Counted from the first letter of the stretch, positions 12,573-25,676 are shown. The stretch is 64,000 nt of DNA from Marsupella aquatica (GCA_973895155.1 OZ316892.1:5022001-5086000), one strand, 5' to 3'. Notes: generated from the sequence alone by a model not told the origin. Program-made: numbers and translations.

Positions 12573-15500
12573 ATGGACGACGATGACTGGGGATTAAGCT
12601 TTGAGGAGCTAGATTCATTGGAGAGGAATGCTGCAGCGCAGCTGGCGAGTAGGAAAAACTCTGCAGCTCCCATTCTGTTAGAGTCAGATCCTTCCAAGAG
12701 GGTGGCCACATGGAACAAATCTTCGTCATCAACAGCAGCAGCTCCGATTGTTCTAGATTTAGATTCTCTCAAGAGACCGAAGAATCTGAGCTATTCATCG
12801 TCGACTCCAGTTGCTCCTATTGTCTTCGATTTAGGACCTCCTAAGAAACAAAGACTAGATGCAGATATTTTGAAGAGCCTTAGCACCACACAGCAGAATG
12901 TGGCTGCCAACAGGATTTGCACGTCCCCAACAAAGAAGTCCGGGAGAGAACTCAAGGTGAAGGTTTTTAGAGACGAGCCAGGCAGGATAGCGGTCGAATC
13001 TTCGTACCATCCGGTGAGCTTATGCAAGTTTGGGCCACTGCGATCATACCTTATGTTACAACAGTCAAACTGCCCCTCCGAAAGTTTGCCTATATATGAA
13101 CTCCACTATGTTCTTTCTAATTTCAGGATTTTCTTTCCTTGCCTGGAGGCTATCCTCAAGCAATCGAACAATTAGTAGACCTGGTTTGGTAGAAGATACT
13201 ATTTGTAAAAAATTCGTTTCCGTCGCTTGCCATTTCTACTTAAATTGGTGGCTTCTATGTTTATGCTTGTCGCTGCGATGCATCCGCAGCGGCTCATGTC
13301 TGTCTCTTCATCAATTGTTGTACTGGATGAATAATTGATCCGAATTTGAAGTTTGGAATTTTTTAATCTACGAAGGAAGTACTTGAAGGAAACCCTTTGC
13401 TTAACTGCAGCACCGAACCTGCTCGCTTTCAGAATAGCTCACAAGTGCTATAAGAAGCCCAGCGCACCTATCTGAAGGTGACTAGCTCACAGACGAATTT
13501 GTCTTAACTGTGTGAGTATGCTTCTGTGTTCAGGAACTTGTAGCAGTTCTTCGGACTGTTTCTGGCAAAAGATGGGACCAAGCAAGGAAGTGAGGAATCT
13601 TGACAACACAATTGGTTTCCTCAATATTAAAAGCACTGTTGTCCGCTGGATACTTAGTGGGTTTTGTGCATTAGTGAATGAACCTGAAGGCAATGGAAGC
13701 AATGTGCCACCAGTCCAATGTGTGCCTGATGAATCCATCCATTTGTTAAGCAGGGTTTGGACGTATCCAGAGGGCGAGCTTGATGAAGTTGTGAGGGCAA
13801 TGAGGTCAATTCCAAGTCTTCAAGTAGTTGTGAGTTTTCAAAACTGGTTGTCCATTTCCCAGAATGAAATTGTTTGAGGCACTTTGCAGATTTCTGCACT
13901 CTGTGAATTGATCTTTCTTCCACCTAGGTTGATTCCAATGCTTCTATTCCATTTCCTTGACATTAGAAGTTGCGCTGATGTAGATTAATGCAGAACCTTC
14001 CCTGCCAGTACGTGATCCTGATCTGCTGGTAGAGTTGACGGCAGGTACATCCATGGAATTTTCTTTGGAGTCTAGTAACAGTGCTTTTTTTGTGGTCTTT
14101 TGTAGTTGTTAGGATTTCCAAATGAATGAACTTGTCCTTTTTCCACCTCTCTCCAGCCTTTATCTTGGAGAGGCAAATAATGACTCATGAGAATTCAATC
14201 GAGTACGACCTTTTTACTCTTCTCCAAACTGGGTTGGACTTGATTACGATTGTATTTATTGATCTTTCCTCTTAAGGTTTTAAAGAAGAACACAGTGAAT
14301 GACCTTTTGAATCACATCAGGTCATTATTATGGAGGTCAGGATCAGAGGTTGTCGCATCACACACGCAGGTTGAGTGGGTACTTTGTGCATTGTGAATTG
14401 ATACCTATTGTCATATCTGTGGTTTGCTGCTGTGTAGAAAAGGATGCCTTCCAAGAGGACACAACTGAAGCCTGGTTGCCTTCCCACCAATCTATATCGC
14501 AAGGAACCCTTGATTGGGGAGTACGAAGTAGTCAGTCACCTCCCAAAGTACATCAGCGGTCAGCAGAAGACGGGGCTCAGACGTTAACTAAAAGTTCAAA
14601 ATCTCAATCATCTCAAGATGGTGGTTCCAACAGACTTCCACTCAGAAATTGCACAGTGCGGCTGGTTCTCCACAACAGTGGCAAAATTGCCGCGAAGTTT
14701 GAATACGATCCAGTAAGTCGCACCTTAACCTTTCCAAACGGATTTTGCTTTTTGTCAACATCGAGTTTCTTTCTAGAAGTTGTTACTGTATTCTCTCATG
14801 TGACAATGTGCTGTTGATGAGTTTGAATGTCTTGACTCCTTAAGAATGCCTTGTTCACAGGACGTGATTGCAGCATTTCGGAAGATTCCGAAGGCAGAGT
14901 GGAATTCTAGAGAAAAGTAAGCGTTTACTTCAGTATCTCTCCATTTGGTGACATAAATTGCACTGAACTGCAGGAGAACATTTGGAATTTCTGTTTCAGC
15001 TTTTTGCACTGACTTGGTTAGGACGTTTCTTCTCTCAATCCTGAATGCTCTGTGTGTCTGCATCTGCATTACCCATGTTTACTGAGTGAAGAAATTAGAG
15101 GTAGGTATCAGGACTTTGCTTCTTGTGTAACTTCCAGTCTCCCTACATAGACATGGGTTGATTACTAAAGGTTACTAGTGTTCCCTTCTTTCCAGAATAT
15201 TTAAATCAGTGCTCTGGGCAAGATGGAAAAGAGGTTATTAGTCGGTATTGGTAGTCGCTAAAGTTGTAAGATTCGGATTCTCCTGATGCTACTCCACCTA
15301 TCCTCATCTATCTTTTATCTTGTTATCCTTTCAGGCTGTGGATGTTTCCCTTCTCATCGCTGCTTGAATCAGAAATGATTCTCAGCAATGTTAGCAGCCG
15401 TTCGATTAAAGTGAGTATTGCACACTTTCAGTGTTCGTGCTGAACAAGATGGTCTGCTAGATATAAGTATCGATTTCAAATTCTGACTAATGTCCCTGCT

Positions 15501-18500
15501 ATTTCCCTGTTCTTCTATAAGAACTGTACTTTTAGACCGTTCAGATCTCCTGTATGCTTCTGGTGCGACAGGTTGAACCACTAGTCCCACTTGTGAAGCG
15601 TGCTCTTGAAGCTACTGCAGCTCTTCCTGACCTGCAAGGTTTGGTATCTTTTCCGATTAAAAGAATGATTTGTCTTGGCTCCCTTACAAGCAATTTGCTA
15701 TGCGCATTTTTGACATAGTCATTGTAGCATATCAAAGCTGGTGGCGTATAATAAAATTCAACCATGCTACTGCTTTTTGTTCTCCAGGCATCTATTTTTA
15801 CTTAAGAGAAATAAGCGTTAACGGTCCTGTGCTGTGCAGAGAGGTATGATTGTATTCCAGACCACCTTAAGAAAACATTGATGGATTTTCAAGTGGACGG
15901 AGTCAGGTGGGAAATTTGGCTATCTTGGACTTTTATAGATGTGTACCCCAATTTCTGTGACGGTAGTCTAGTCAAAGGTCTTAGCATCAATTAAATCACT
16001 TGTCAAATGGAGTGATTTGACAAGTAGTAAAGAAAAAACGCTTACTACAATGAAACTTTCTAACTTGCAGAGTCTTACGGCAGGTTTTCCTTGCAGCACG
16101 GAGGGCGGGCTCTCATTGCTGACGAAATGGGTCTGGGAAAGACTTTGCAGGTAAGACTTCCTTTCATCGCATAGTACGTCCGTCTACCTTGATTGTGACC
16201 AATACCCTTTATTCACTAAACTGAAGATTGGACATAATTGAGGTATTGAAATTTACTCTCACAAAAGCAATGCTTTCATCTCACCTTTCAATCTGCTGAG
16301 TGGAGATGAGATGATACAATTTACCTTCCCGGAATATATTATTCTCTGCTCTGTGTCACGGAAAACTTCAATTAAAACAAGTAAAATCTGAATTGTCTTT
16401 TGTCAGTTTTGCCTCTGTTGCAGGCTCTTGCTGTGGTGTCCTGCCTGAAAGAGGACTGGCCAGTACTCATAATCGTTCCATCTTCTCTGCGGTTAAATTG
16501 GGCAACAGTACGCACCACAGCTTGTCAACCTTCCACTTCGAGCAATAAGAAACGTTTTCATTTCAACTTCTGAGTGTCTGTTACGGTTCCAGTGACATTC
16601 CAGAGATGGCCACAACCTATGTTGAGAATATTAAGTCTTATAAGCCTGTTGTCCTGTATTTACTTTGGTCTATTTGCAGATGCTGGAGAAATGGCTACAC
16701 ATTGACCCAAGCCTCATTACGGTATTTTTCAGATGATCTCTTGCATATCTCAAAATCTCAACACCGTTCGCCTATTGGCTCCGACCAACAGTGGCTATCT
16801 ATTTCCTGTGCTAGACATGCTACTTTAGTCCTATCAAATATCCTTACAGCATATTCACTATTTTGAAACGCAATTTGCGTTATGGGTATATTGTGGGTGG
16901 GTTTCTAAGCTGGTTATCGGTGCAGATTGTCATGTCACAAGGGGGTAGCAGCCATGAGGGTTACAATATCGTTCGCACTACTGGAAAGCACAAATTATGT
17001 CTTGATGGAGTATTTAACATCGTGTCATATGATGTTCTGACCAAGCTGGAGGACTTAATTTATTTATCAGATTTTCAAGTAAGTACAACTTCCCACCCTC
17101 GAGTTGTTTGTTCAGGTTCTTACGAGATGGCCTATATTGAACATATGCTCCTTGATAAAGTAAGTTTTTTGGTCCTCTTATAGTTCTTGGATGATTTGAC
17201 ATGAAGATTGTTGGCTTGAAGCAGATCGTGATAGCAGATGAATCCCATTACATGAAAAATCCTACAGCAAAACGGACAAATGCTTGTGTTCCTCTGCTTC
17301 AGGTATATTCTATTCATAGTTGAGTCCCACATACCAGGACATACCGCTCATCACTGCCCCATAAATCAAGGCAATTCTTTCCGGTCTTAATCCTGACATT
17401 TTACAGCTGAAGGACAGAGAATTGAGAATTGCATTTTTTTTGTATTCTAAGAAACGAATAATTCGAAGGAAACTGATCAGTTCCCGCACAAGTGTGTCCT
17501 GCTCTTTTTTATATTTTTCTTGGGTTCTGGGGATGGACAACAGAAAGCGAAATATGCCCTTCTTCTCACTGGAACCCCAGCACTATCAAGGCCTATCGAA
17601 ATGTTCAAACAGGTACCACCATTCATCTTAAGTACGCGGAGAATATCAAGCTCTAAAATCCCTGGGTTGGAAAATACCTGTAGGAAATCTCTTATCTTGG
17701 AGCAGAGCTTTGTTGTAGCGTGTGGCAACTCTATACCGCATTGTCTTTCTTAAAATAGAATGCTAATAAATTTATGGTCCGCAGCTTGAAGCCTTGCAGC
17801 CTTCTGTGTACAAAAAAATGGATGAATATGGCAAGCGCTACTGCATGGGTGTAAGTTGTCTCCACATTTCAGGTTCTCGTTTTGTTGCTGGTGGTGGGGA
17901 AAGGGAGCTCTCTCCCTGGTTTTTAGCAGAGCTTACTATAATCCGTGAATGTCAACCTGCAGGGGTATTTTGGAATGTGGCAAGGATCCAGCAACCACGA
18001 TGAACTCCATGCTTTGGTCAAATCAACCGTCATGATCCGTAGGCTGAAGAAAGATGTTATGAAGCAACTGCCTAAGAAGCGCCGTGAGCAGGTACATTTG
18101 AGTTGCTGAGTTCAAACGACGCCCCTACATCTTACGTTTTAGTTTGGCTTACTAATGATACATTTGGGGTGACATAGGTCTTCATTTCTCTTGATGACAA
18201 TGGTGGAAGAAAGCTCCACGAACTATTGAAAGAGGTAGATTCAATGATCTAAATTCTCCGGTCTGATTGGCTGTCATGCACATTTGGATTCTGGATCCAA
18301 CTGTTTGTTTTTCTAAAAATTGTTATTACGGTTTTGGTATTCGGTGTTTGATGTTTGATGTTTGGATTTTCATTTTTTGGTCCTAGTTTTTTGTCTTTTT
18401 GCTTTCGAAGGTTTAGATCTGAATTGTGCACTGGTCGGTGATAACATCTCCAGCTCATAATTGACCTGTATTGCTCCTGTAGTTGGACATTGCGAAGAAA

Positions 18501-21042
18501 GAGCACCGTGTGGCTCTTGCACGGAAGGAGACAGAGGAGGCCGAAAGACTTAATTTTGCTGAGAGGCAACTTCTTTCGCAGGTTCGCTCTACGTTTTGCT
18601 CGTCAAGTGTATCCGTAGTTGTTGTAGTCCCATAGTTTCCTCCCTTTCTGGCGTCAGAGATTGGGAATGACTGCTGGATGCTAAACAGGAGAAGAAGTTT
18701 CAGACGTCCTGAAAATTTGTTTCTGTTCTGACATGCAGATTTATACTGAATCAGCTGAAGCTAAACTTCTAGCTGTTCAAGATTATTTGACGACAATGAT
18801 TGAGGTTGGAATAAAACTTGCATTGAAGTTTAGTTTCCTTATTTAAAAGTACGTGTTACCATTTGAATACGCAAGGGGGAGCAAAGCTACTGTCTTGATT
18901 CTCTAATGATCTACCGATCGCTGAAGGAACTCAAAGAAAACTTTTCACGTAGATTTGTTTCGAGAAGTTCTAGCAGTTTGCCTTTAGTCACGTAGATATA
19001 AGAGGGACGATAAGTTTTTCATTTACGCAGTCTTTCTTTGCTTTGCTATCCAGCGCAATGCAATCCAGTGAAATGTGGGCTTTTGTGGGTTGAGTCAGGC
19101 TAGCTGCAAATTCCTTGTGTTTGCCCATCATCAATGCATGCTGGAAGGAATTCAAGAACTGCTCCAAGTATGACACTCTTTCCTCGAAAGCCAAGTTTCG
19201 TTGACCGATCATATATTTGTAATGCAAGTGTTGGTCCTTTTATTTCTCCTTTTATTTCCAAGAAATACTTAAATGCTAGTCGAATCTGATGTGAGTTGAC
19301 AACTGGAAAAAACTGCAGAAAAAGAAAGTGAAATTCATACGCATTGATGGGAAAACACCAGCGTCATCTAGGCAAGACCTCGTCAAAAGTTTTCAGGAAC
19401 AGTCTGATGTTATGGTTGCGTTGGTAAGTTACATGTCTTAGCCCTCTTTTGCCAATGTTGATTTCTTTGATATCAAATATTTATGACTTTGCCCTTGCGG
19501 ATAGTGAATTTGTTACTTGGCCACGGTACTGTGGCCAGGGGGCTATTGGGATGGGAATTGGTCTTTGACTGGTTAGTGAATATTTTTTATGGTTCTGAAC
19601 TTCTCATATGTTTAATAATGTCTCTATTTTAAGCTTGGGATACGAGCAGCTGGAGTTGGTTTGACATTGACTGCGGCAAGTACTGTAATTTTTGCCGAGA
19701 TGTCTTGGACACCAGGAGACTTGGTCCAGGCAGAAGATCGCGTCCATCGAATTGGCCAGGTCGGTGCCAACTTTGCTTCAGCGCTTCATTCTGAATTCTC
19801 ACTGAAAGTTCCTACGATAGCAATTTGGCCACAGCAGGCATGGATTATGCTACGAAGGCAAGACTGCATGGTTATCCGTCACAATGATCCTTTATTGGAG
19901 AAGCCGTAAGAATATGTGTGTGCTGCATTATCTCCCAACTTTGGTTTGTGAGTGCAATTGACCAGAGGCCTTGTTTGACAGGAATCAGCAGTCAATATTT
20001 ACTATCTCCACGCAAATGGCTCTGTCGATGACTTAATCTGGTAACGTCTATCTCCTTGAACCAAGTGACCTTTCCAGCTTGTTTGCAAACTTTTCTGAAG
20101 GCTTGTGCATAGAATCAGCTGTGACAAGCAGACTCTAAACTTGGGTATTTGAGTGTGCACTGGCATTCCGAATTTGAAGGGATGCTGTTCAACACAAGCT
20201 GGAAAACCTTGGTCAGGTATTTGTTTCCGGCTTTTGAACAAGGATCAGTTTCGGATGTGGTTGAGCTTCCTGTGTCTCCATTTCAACTTTTAATTTGTGA
20301 TTTTAATTTATATTTTGATAATAGTCATGAAATTAATCTTCGGTTCATTTCTTAATCAATTCTGCTCATCAAGTCTCCCTCGTGTTCCTAGCATGTCAGG
20401 TACCTGGTTTGTCGGGTTTTCGGGAAGTCTCCTCATCATAGATTGTAGAACTTAGAAGAGACTGTCGGATAATTGGCTTTTAAATAACCCCTTTCATAGA
20501 GAATAAGATAACAGAGCAGTAGTGCGTGTTGTCATCTGCAGGTGTTGGATGGAGATGCGGAGAGCTCAATGAAGGTGGCTTCTACGTCTACCGATCATCA
20601 TGGGGGCCCATCAGGGCAGGAGACATTAGACTCTTATATGCGCCCATCTGTAAATCCTTCAGCACCAAGTGGACCTCCAATTGTCCGGAAACCTGTGACC
20701 GAATACATGACCCCTTCTGAGACAGAGGCTACTATAGAAGCCTTTCTGGGTCCTTTTCAAATGGCAAAAACCTCTAGTTCAGGCCGGAGAGCTCCTGAGC
20801 ATAGTGCAGAGGCTGTACCAGTGGCTAGGACCTCCGAGTCGTCAGACGTTAATGCAAGGTTGGATAACTCCTCTTTGAAAGGAAAAAGAGCAGTTAATCG
20901 TGACAGAAGCTGGTCCCAAACTGGGCAAGATAACATTGATCTAGAGGATGATATAACAGAGGTAGGCAATTTCAGTTCCAGGCTTGGTCCTGACAGTTTG
21001 ATGCAACATGCACCTGAACGTAAGAAAAGCCGTTTCACCTAA
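12573..21042 (+). CDS. SMARCAL1: SMARCAL1-type SNF2 annealing helicase with HARP domains
   Basis: ATP-driven SNF2-family enzyme. The animal relative rewinds RPA-coated DNA and remodels stalled replication forks in the nucleus. The start at 12573 gives [20 protein letters not shown], as in the plant CHR18 type. HARP-like region 1 lies in exons 12573-13013, 13534-13589 and 13754-13829 ([15 protein letters not shown]...VWTYP). HARP 2 lies in 14438-14712, 14861-14916 and 15335-15410 ([19 protein letters not shown]...LWMFP). The helicase core follows: DEMGLGKT (exon 16084-16150), DESH (17225-17302), [10 protein letters not shown] (17544-17612), MIRRLKKDV (17963-18091), KFLVFAHHQ (19099-19167), [12 protein letters not shown] (19319-19423), [12 protein letters not shown] and HRIGQ (19634-19759). 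Other exons: 15572-15638, 15840-15906, 16424-16507, 16680-16721, 16926-17078, 17785-17850, 18178-18234, 18483-18581, 18739-18804, 19982-20040, 20180-20216. The last exon, 20542-21042, is a disordered serine-rich tail. Exon 13994-14044 fits by phase with 14438, but the join from 13829 is unresolved. All key motifs are intact. Confidence 0.9.
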
Positions 21043-21780
21043 GTGCATGCTTCATCATGCTTCATCAATGCAAAGGTTACTGAAATGTCATTGAAGCGAA
21101 CGCACATCGGACCAAAATAAATTTCAATTGGACAGAGAGGAAGAGAAGAGCGTATTTCTCCCGATAATGATCGACATACAGGAGAGTCACAATTGCAAAA
21201 AAACAACGCTTTATATTTGTGTTCATACTCCAAACGAGTTGTTTGAGTATCTGCGTTAAAAAATCTTGTCTCCACACGTCATGAAAGAGCTACATTCAAT
21301 TGCCCATCCATTCACGATGAGACTTGAATGAGCAATGATAGAAATATGAAGCAAAATGAACCTTTCCTCTGAAGATGAATGACACGTGCAGAGGCTCGTC
21401 GTAAGGAATTTGCGTGACTCATTTTGTGACGCAACTTGAGATCTGTATAGTGCAAGATTTCCTGAGCTCCCTGCCCAGTCCGCTGACTATTTATGGGGAA
21501 CCTTTGCTGGTATCTTCGTAGGTCTGCTCCTCTGTTATGCGCTCTCCGACCTTTCACTATCTTTGTTACAAGACACATCGATAGAAATGTTGTACTAGTG
21601 TATGAGTATCCTCAAAAGTAAAAGTGCAGGGAACCAATCAGTCCCATTAACCAATCTCGAAAAACCGCAACCGCACGAAGTTTATTGCAATAAATCCGAA
21701 TCAAGAAAAATTTGATTGGCAATGCATAATAGTCAGATACACAGGTAGGACATTTCTGACCTGATTAGGTAGGACGTATC

Positions 21781-21990
21781 TTACCTCCAACCATTGTCCA
21801 GATATCTAACAACGACTAACGCAATCACTTTATCAGATCGAGGGAACCCAAACTTGCTAATAAGCACAAATGCGGAGCTCAATGTCTGACCTCCAATCAT
21901 TGTCCAGATAACATTTAACACGACCTCGGCAATGACTTTATCAGACCGAGGAAAATAAAATTTGCCATTGAGCACAAATACACGCAATCA
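21781..21990. repeat. Two tandem copies of a 106-bp unit
   Basis: Copies begin at 21781 and 21887 and share cctccaaNcattgtccagata, the phrase actttatcaga-cgagg and gcacaaat. They lie in the 1.26-kb space between the helicase stop and the first MTP gene. The rest of that space (21043-22305) shows nothing else. Confidence 0.75.
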
Positions 21991-22305
21991 AGGGAATTGG
22001 CTAGGTTGTCCTGAAAGCACTTCGTTGATACGATGGTACGTGAAGCCCTTTCCACCATTCTTGAAAATCTGGCCAGGGAGGATCAGCTCTGTCTACTTGA
22101 AGGTGTCGGTGGACAATGTTCCCTGGCGCACTGCATAGCGATTTGAATCCTCCCACAAGTCTCAAATTGGAATGGACTATTCAACTAGTTCTGTTGTGTT
22201 GGCTGGTCGTACAATTTGATTAGTGTACTATGTATGAAAGATACACTTTACAAGCAGATTAGCACGGGACACTAATGTCTATCAGCAGAAAATGAAGGGT
22301 TTGCC

Positions 22306-23532
22306 TCAGTGCTTCAATTCTGCGGCAAAATGCTCTGGTTTATGGTCAGTCTCATAGTCCAGATGCACAAATGCTCGTTCCACCTCTGGCAAACGCTCAA
22401 GTTTATTTTGCAAACTTTCACCAATTTCGTGAGCTTCCTTCAAGGGCATTTCTTCCGGCAGTTCTATGTCCACCTCAACAAAGTAGAACATTCCAAATGT
22501 GTAAGCACGAACGGTGTCAATTTTACGTATCTTATAGTGATGGTTCAAAGCCATGTAGGTCAATTTCTGTAGAACCTGCGGGGGTGCTGCTTTTCCAACC
22601 AAGGACGACGCGTTTTCAAGCAAAGTTTGGCCCCAGTTGACAATTGTGTAGAGTGCCAGGAAAATGGCACCGACAGGGTCAATCCACCAGAAGAAGTAGT
22701 CTGCCAGAAGTGCCGCTGACAGCCCAACAAGGTTCGTAAGGATATCCATAAAATGATCCTTGGCGTAAGTATTCACAATTTCATTGTCGAAGCTGCTGCA
22801 ATATAGGTACAGGCCCAATTTGACAAATATGGCCAACCCCATAATACTCACCAACCAGATTCGCTCCTCAAAATTCATCGCCTCTCCATGCCCTTCGACC
22901 AATTGCTCTACTCCAGTTATGAGCACCTGCAGCCCTAGTGTTGCCATTGTGGCAGCAAAAATAACAATTCCCACCGGTTGAATTCGAAGCTTCCCTATAG
23001 GATACTTGTATTGATTCTTCGTCTGCATGTGGTGGCGAGCAAACCAGAGCACGAAGCCAGCAACCAAGTCCAAGAGGGAGTCCAGTGTCGACGCTAAGAT
23101 GGCAAGGGACCCACTCTGGACTACTGCATAAATCTTCACAACCAAGAGGAAGAAATTCAGGCCGTTGGAGAAGTTGATGGCGCGATTTACTCCCGGCTCC
23201 TCAGGCACAGCTAATTCCCCTCCGTCAGGTGAAAGTGTACCATTGATAGCATCAACCTCCTCAAATCCGGCAAGAGCTTCTCTCTGCTGCCTGTTGTACT
23301 CTTTCTGAGCAGGTGTAAGCCCATCCCTCTCGTCAAAGTCGGCCTTCTCCACATACTTGTGAAACTTGAATTGCCAGCGGCCTGATAACATTGGTTTGAG
23401 ACCGGTGGAGGGCCTCTCTTTCCACTTGCGCTTCCCTTCATCAATGGGCAGACCTCCATGATTTCTCTCATAGGGCTGCTCGCTGATCAAGAGCGGAGCC
23501 TCTAGGTCGGACCTCGATCCAGCAGCAGCCAT
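22306..23532 (-). CDS. MTP: Mn-type cation diffusion facilitator (MTP9/10/11-like), copy A
   Basis: A 408-residue proton-coupled metal exporter of the Mn-CDF group. Plant members load manganese into Golgi/prevacuolar or vacuolar compartments. The protein has a hydrophilic N-terminus with an LLIS dileucine near residue 15, then about six membrane helices from residue 122 to 300. The two Mn-group DxxxD metal sites are intact: DSLLD at residues 151-155 and DHFMD at 259-263. The C-terminal cytosolic domain carries HHYKIRKIDTVRAYTFG and ERAFVHLDYE, as in MTP11. Length matches the family (about 390-415). The gene is a single uninterrupted reading frame, whereas flowering-plant MTP11 genes have introns. 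It is paired head-to-tail with a close paralog at 24441-25676, so this is a tandem duplication. Substrate Mn is inferred from the DxxxD motifs. Confidence 0.93.
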   Translation of the reverse strand: MAAAGSRSDLEAPLLISEQPYERNHGGLPIDEGKRKWKERPSTGLKPMLSGRWQFKFHKYVEKADFDERDGLTPAQKEYNRQQREALAGFEEVDAINGTLSPDGGELAVPEEPGVNRAINFSNGLNFFLLVVKIYAVVQSGSLAILASTLDSLLDLVAGFVLWFARHHMQTKNQYKYPIGKLRIQPVGIVIFAATMATLGLQVLITGVEQLVEGHGEAMNFEERIWLVSIMGLAIFVKLGLYLYCSSFDNEIVNTYAKDHFMDILTNLVGLSAALLADYFFWWIDPVGAIFLALYTIVNWGQTLLENASSLVGKAAPPQVLQKLTYMALNHHYKIRKIDTVRAYTFGMFYFVEVDIELPEEMPLKEAHEIGESLQNKLERLPEVERAFVHLDYETDHKPEHFAAELKH

Positions 23533-24440
23533 TGTCTCACTCTTCGCTTCAAATGGAGTTCAATTCTGCGGGTGCATTGGAGCCCCACTCTTCTCTTTAC
23601 ACTCAGTTCATTACTTCGGGGTGCATCAGAGCCGAACTATAGTCGCAACATTTGCGGTGGGGTGCTCTGGGTTGAATTGCATGCTGAATCTTGGCACGGC
23701 CAGAACAGAATAACCAATAGCGAAGCGACAGATGGTCGGGAAAAGGAGCCGTTGAGACAAAGAATTCTTGAGGGAAAAGAGAATTTTTTGTTGTGGGGAA
23801 GGTTCATATAACAATTTGTAATACTACATTTTCACTGCAGACAAAAGTGGGGCCATGTCAGGGCGTGTCCACTAGTCCGAAAACAGGATCTTGAAGGACC
23901 TGATGTTGGAGAATCTCGAAAATAGAAAAACCGCAGCTGCCCTTTTCAGATGGGCTTGTGTGCTCTGAAAATACTCTTTAATCTGGTGTGGATCTTCGTT
24001 TTGTACATCACTCTCCAACAGCAAAGATGAAGATTTTGGAAATACAATTTTTCTTCGTCCTCCGGCATTTATTGTATGCAGTGTTTGTTTTTCAATTTTG
24101 GCAAAGAGCTTTCTAGTGTATTTTTTGTAGAAAACCATTTATAGACCATCATATTTTTAATTTTTTTAATAGTGATACAATATATCGACATCAGTAACTG
24201 ATTCAGCAATTTGCAATTCACAAACATCTGGTGACAAAAGTGTGTCTTGCCTAGACAGACTTGATAGAGGTCGTTGGAAAACTGCACACAGATTTGTACC
24301 TTGAACTGGCGTAAGACTCAACTCGCAAATGGACAACGCAAGTAGGTACGGAATTGATTTGCACGACATTTTGAAAGTGCACTGTGCCTGAATGACTCCG
24401 TATTTTGATTTTCGGAAAGGATGGGGAAAGGACTAGTATG
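23533..24440. other. Spacer between the MTP paralogs
   Basis: About 0.9 kb separates the start of copy A from the stop of copy B. It should hold the promoter and leader of copy A and the 3' end of copy B. I see no gene, no array and no clear TATA assignment. The short open frames here overlap on both strands and show no family motifs. Confidence 0.5.
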
Positions 24441-25676
24441 TCAATGCTTCAACTCTGCAGCAAAGTGCTCAGGTCGATGGACACTGTCATAATCTAGATG
24501 TACAAAAGCTCGTTCCACCTCTGTCAAACGCTCTAATTTATTTTGCAAACTTTCACCAATTTCGTGAGCTTCCTTCAAGGGCATCTCTTCCGGCAGTTCT
24601 ATGTCCACCTCCACAAAGTAGAAGGTCCCAAATGTGTAAGCACGAACAGTGTCGATTTTACGTATCCTCGGGTCGTGGTTTAGAGCCATGTAGGTCAATT
24701 TCTGTAGAACCTGCGGGGGAGCTGCTTTCCCAACCAAGGACGAAGCGTTTTCAAGCAACGTTTTGCCCCAATTGAAAATTGTGTAGAGTGCCAGGACAAT
24801 GGCACCGGCAGGGTCAATCCACCAAAAGAAGAAGTCTCCTAGAAGTGCTGCTGCTAGTCCGGCAAGGTTTGTAATGACGTCAAAAAAGTGATCCATGGCG
24901 TAGACGTTCACAATCTCATTGTCCAAGCTGCTGCAATATAGGTACAGGCCCATTTTGATTAGTATCGCCAACCCCATGATCACAATCAACCATAATCTCT
25001 GCTTAGCATCCATGGCCTGCTTATCCCCTTCCAGCAGCTGCTCTACTCCAGTGATCAACACCTGCAGCCCCAAAGTTGCCATTGCCGCAGCAAAAACAAC
25101 AATTCCCACTGGCTGAATTCGGAGCTTTCCTATAGGATACTTGTACCGGTCCTTCCTCTGCATATAGAAGTGAGAAAACCAGAGAACAAATCCAGCAACC
25201 AAGTCCAAGAGGGAGTCCAGTGTCGATGCTAAGATGGCCAGTGACCCACTCTGGACAACCGCATACATCTTCACAACCAAGAGGAAAACATTCAGGCCAT
25301 TGGAGAGGTTGATGGCCAGATTGACTCGCGGATCCTCAGGCTCACGGATGCTCGGATCTTCGGCTCTAGTGATGGCATCAACCTCCTCAAATCCAGCGAG
25401 CGCTTCGCGCTGCTTCTTGTTGTACTCCCTCCTTCCAGGTGTGTGCTCAGCACTCTCCGAGAAGTCCATCGCCTCCACATACTTGTGATACTTGAATTGC
25501 CAGCGACCTGGCTGCAACGATTTGAGACCTGACGAGGTCCTCTCTTTCCACTTGCGCTTCGGCTCATCACTTGGCAAAGCTCCCGGATACTGTGATCGAT
25601 GAGATGGGTTTCTCTCATGGGGCTCCTCGCTGATCAACAGAGAAGCCTCCAAGTCGGAACTGGACCTAAGAGACAT
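24441..25676 (-). CDS. MTP: Mn-type cation diffusion facilitator (MTP9/10/11-like), copy B
   Basis: A 411-residue paralog of copy A. The membrane and C-terminal parts are nearly the same, including the two DxxxD sites (DSLLD and DHFFD), YKYPIGKLRIQPVGIV and the shared ending PEHFAAELKH. The N-terminal tail differs: MSLRSSSDLEASLLIS and an added segment SHRSQYPGALPSDE. I chose the start at 25676 because it matches the MAAAGSRSDLEAPLLIS start of copy A. The same frame stays open for 160 more codons upstream, to 26156, but that part is read through a 139-bp tandem array in three successive frames and is unlikely to be protein. Single exon. Function as for copy A. Different N-termini and different upstream DNA suggest the two copies may be regulated differently. 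Confidence 0.93.
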   Translation of the reverse strand: MSLRSSSDLEASLLISEEPHERNPSHRSQYPGALPSDEPKRKWKERTSSGLKSLQPGRWQFKYHKYVEAMDFSESAEHTPGRREYNKKQREALAGFEEVDAITRAEDPSIREPEDPRVNLAINLSNGLNVFLLVVKMYAVVQSGSLAILASTLDSLLDLVAGFVLWFSHFYMQRKDRYKYPIGKLRIQPVGIVVFAAAMATLGLQVLITGVEQLLEGDKQAMDAKQRLWLIVIMGLAILIKMGLYLYCSSLDNEIVNVYAMDHFFDVITNLAGLAAALLGDFFFWWIDPAGAIVLALYTIFNWGKTLLENASSLVGKAAPPQVLQKLTYMALNHDPRIRKIDTVRAYTFGTFYFVEVDIELPEEMPLKEAHEIGESLQNKLERLTEVERAFVHLDYDSVHRPEHFAAELKH

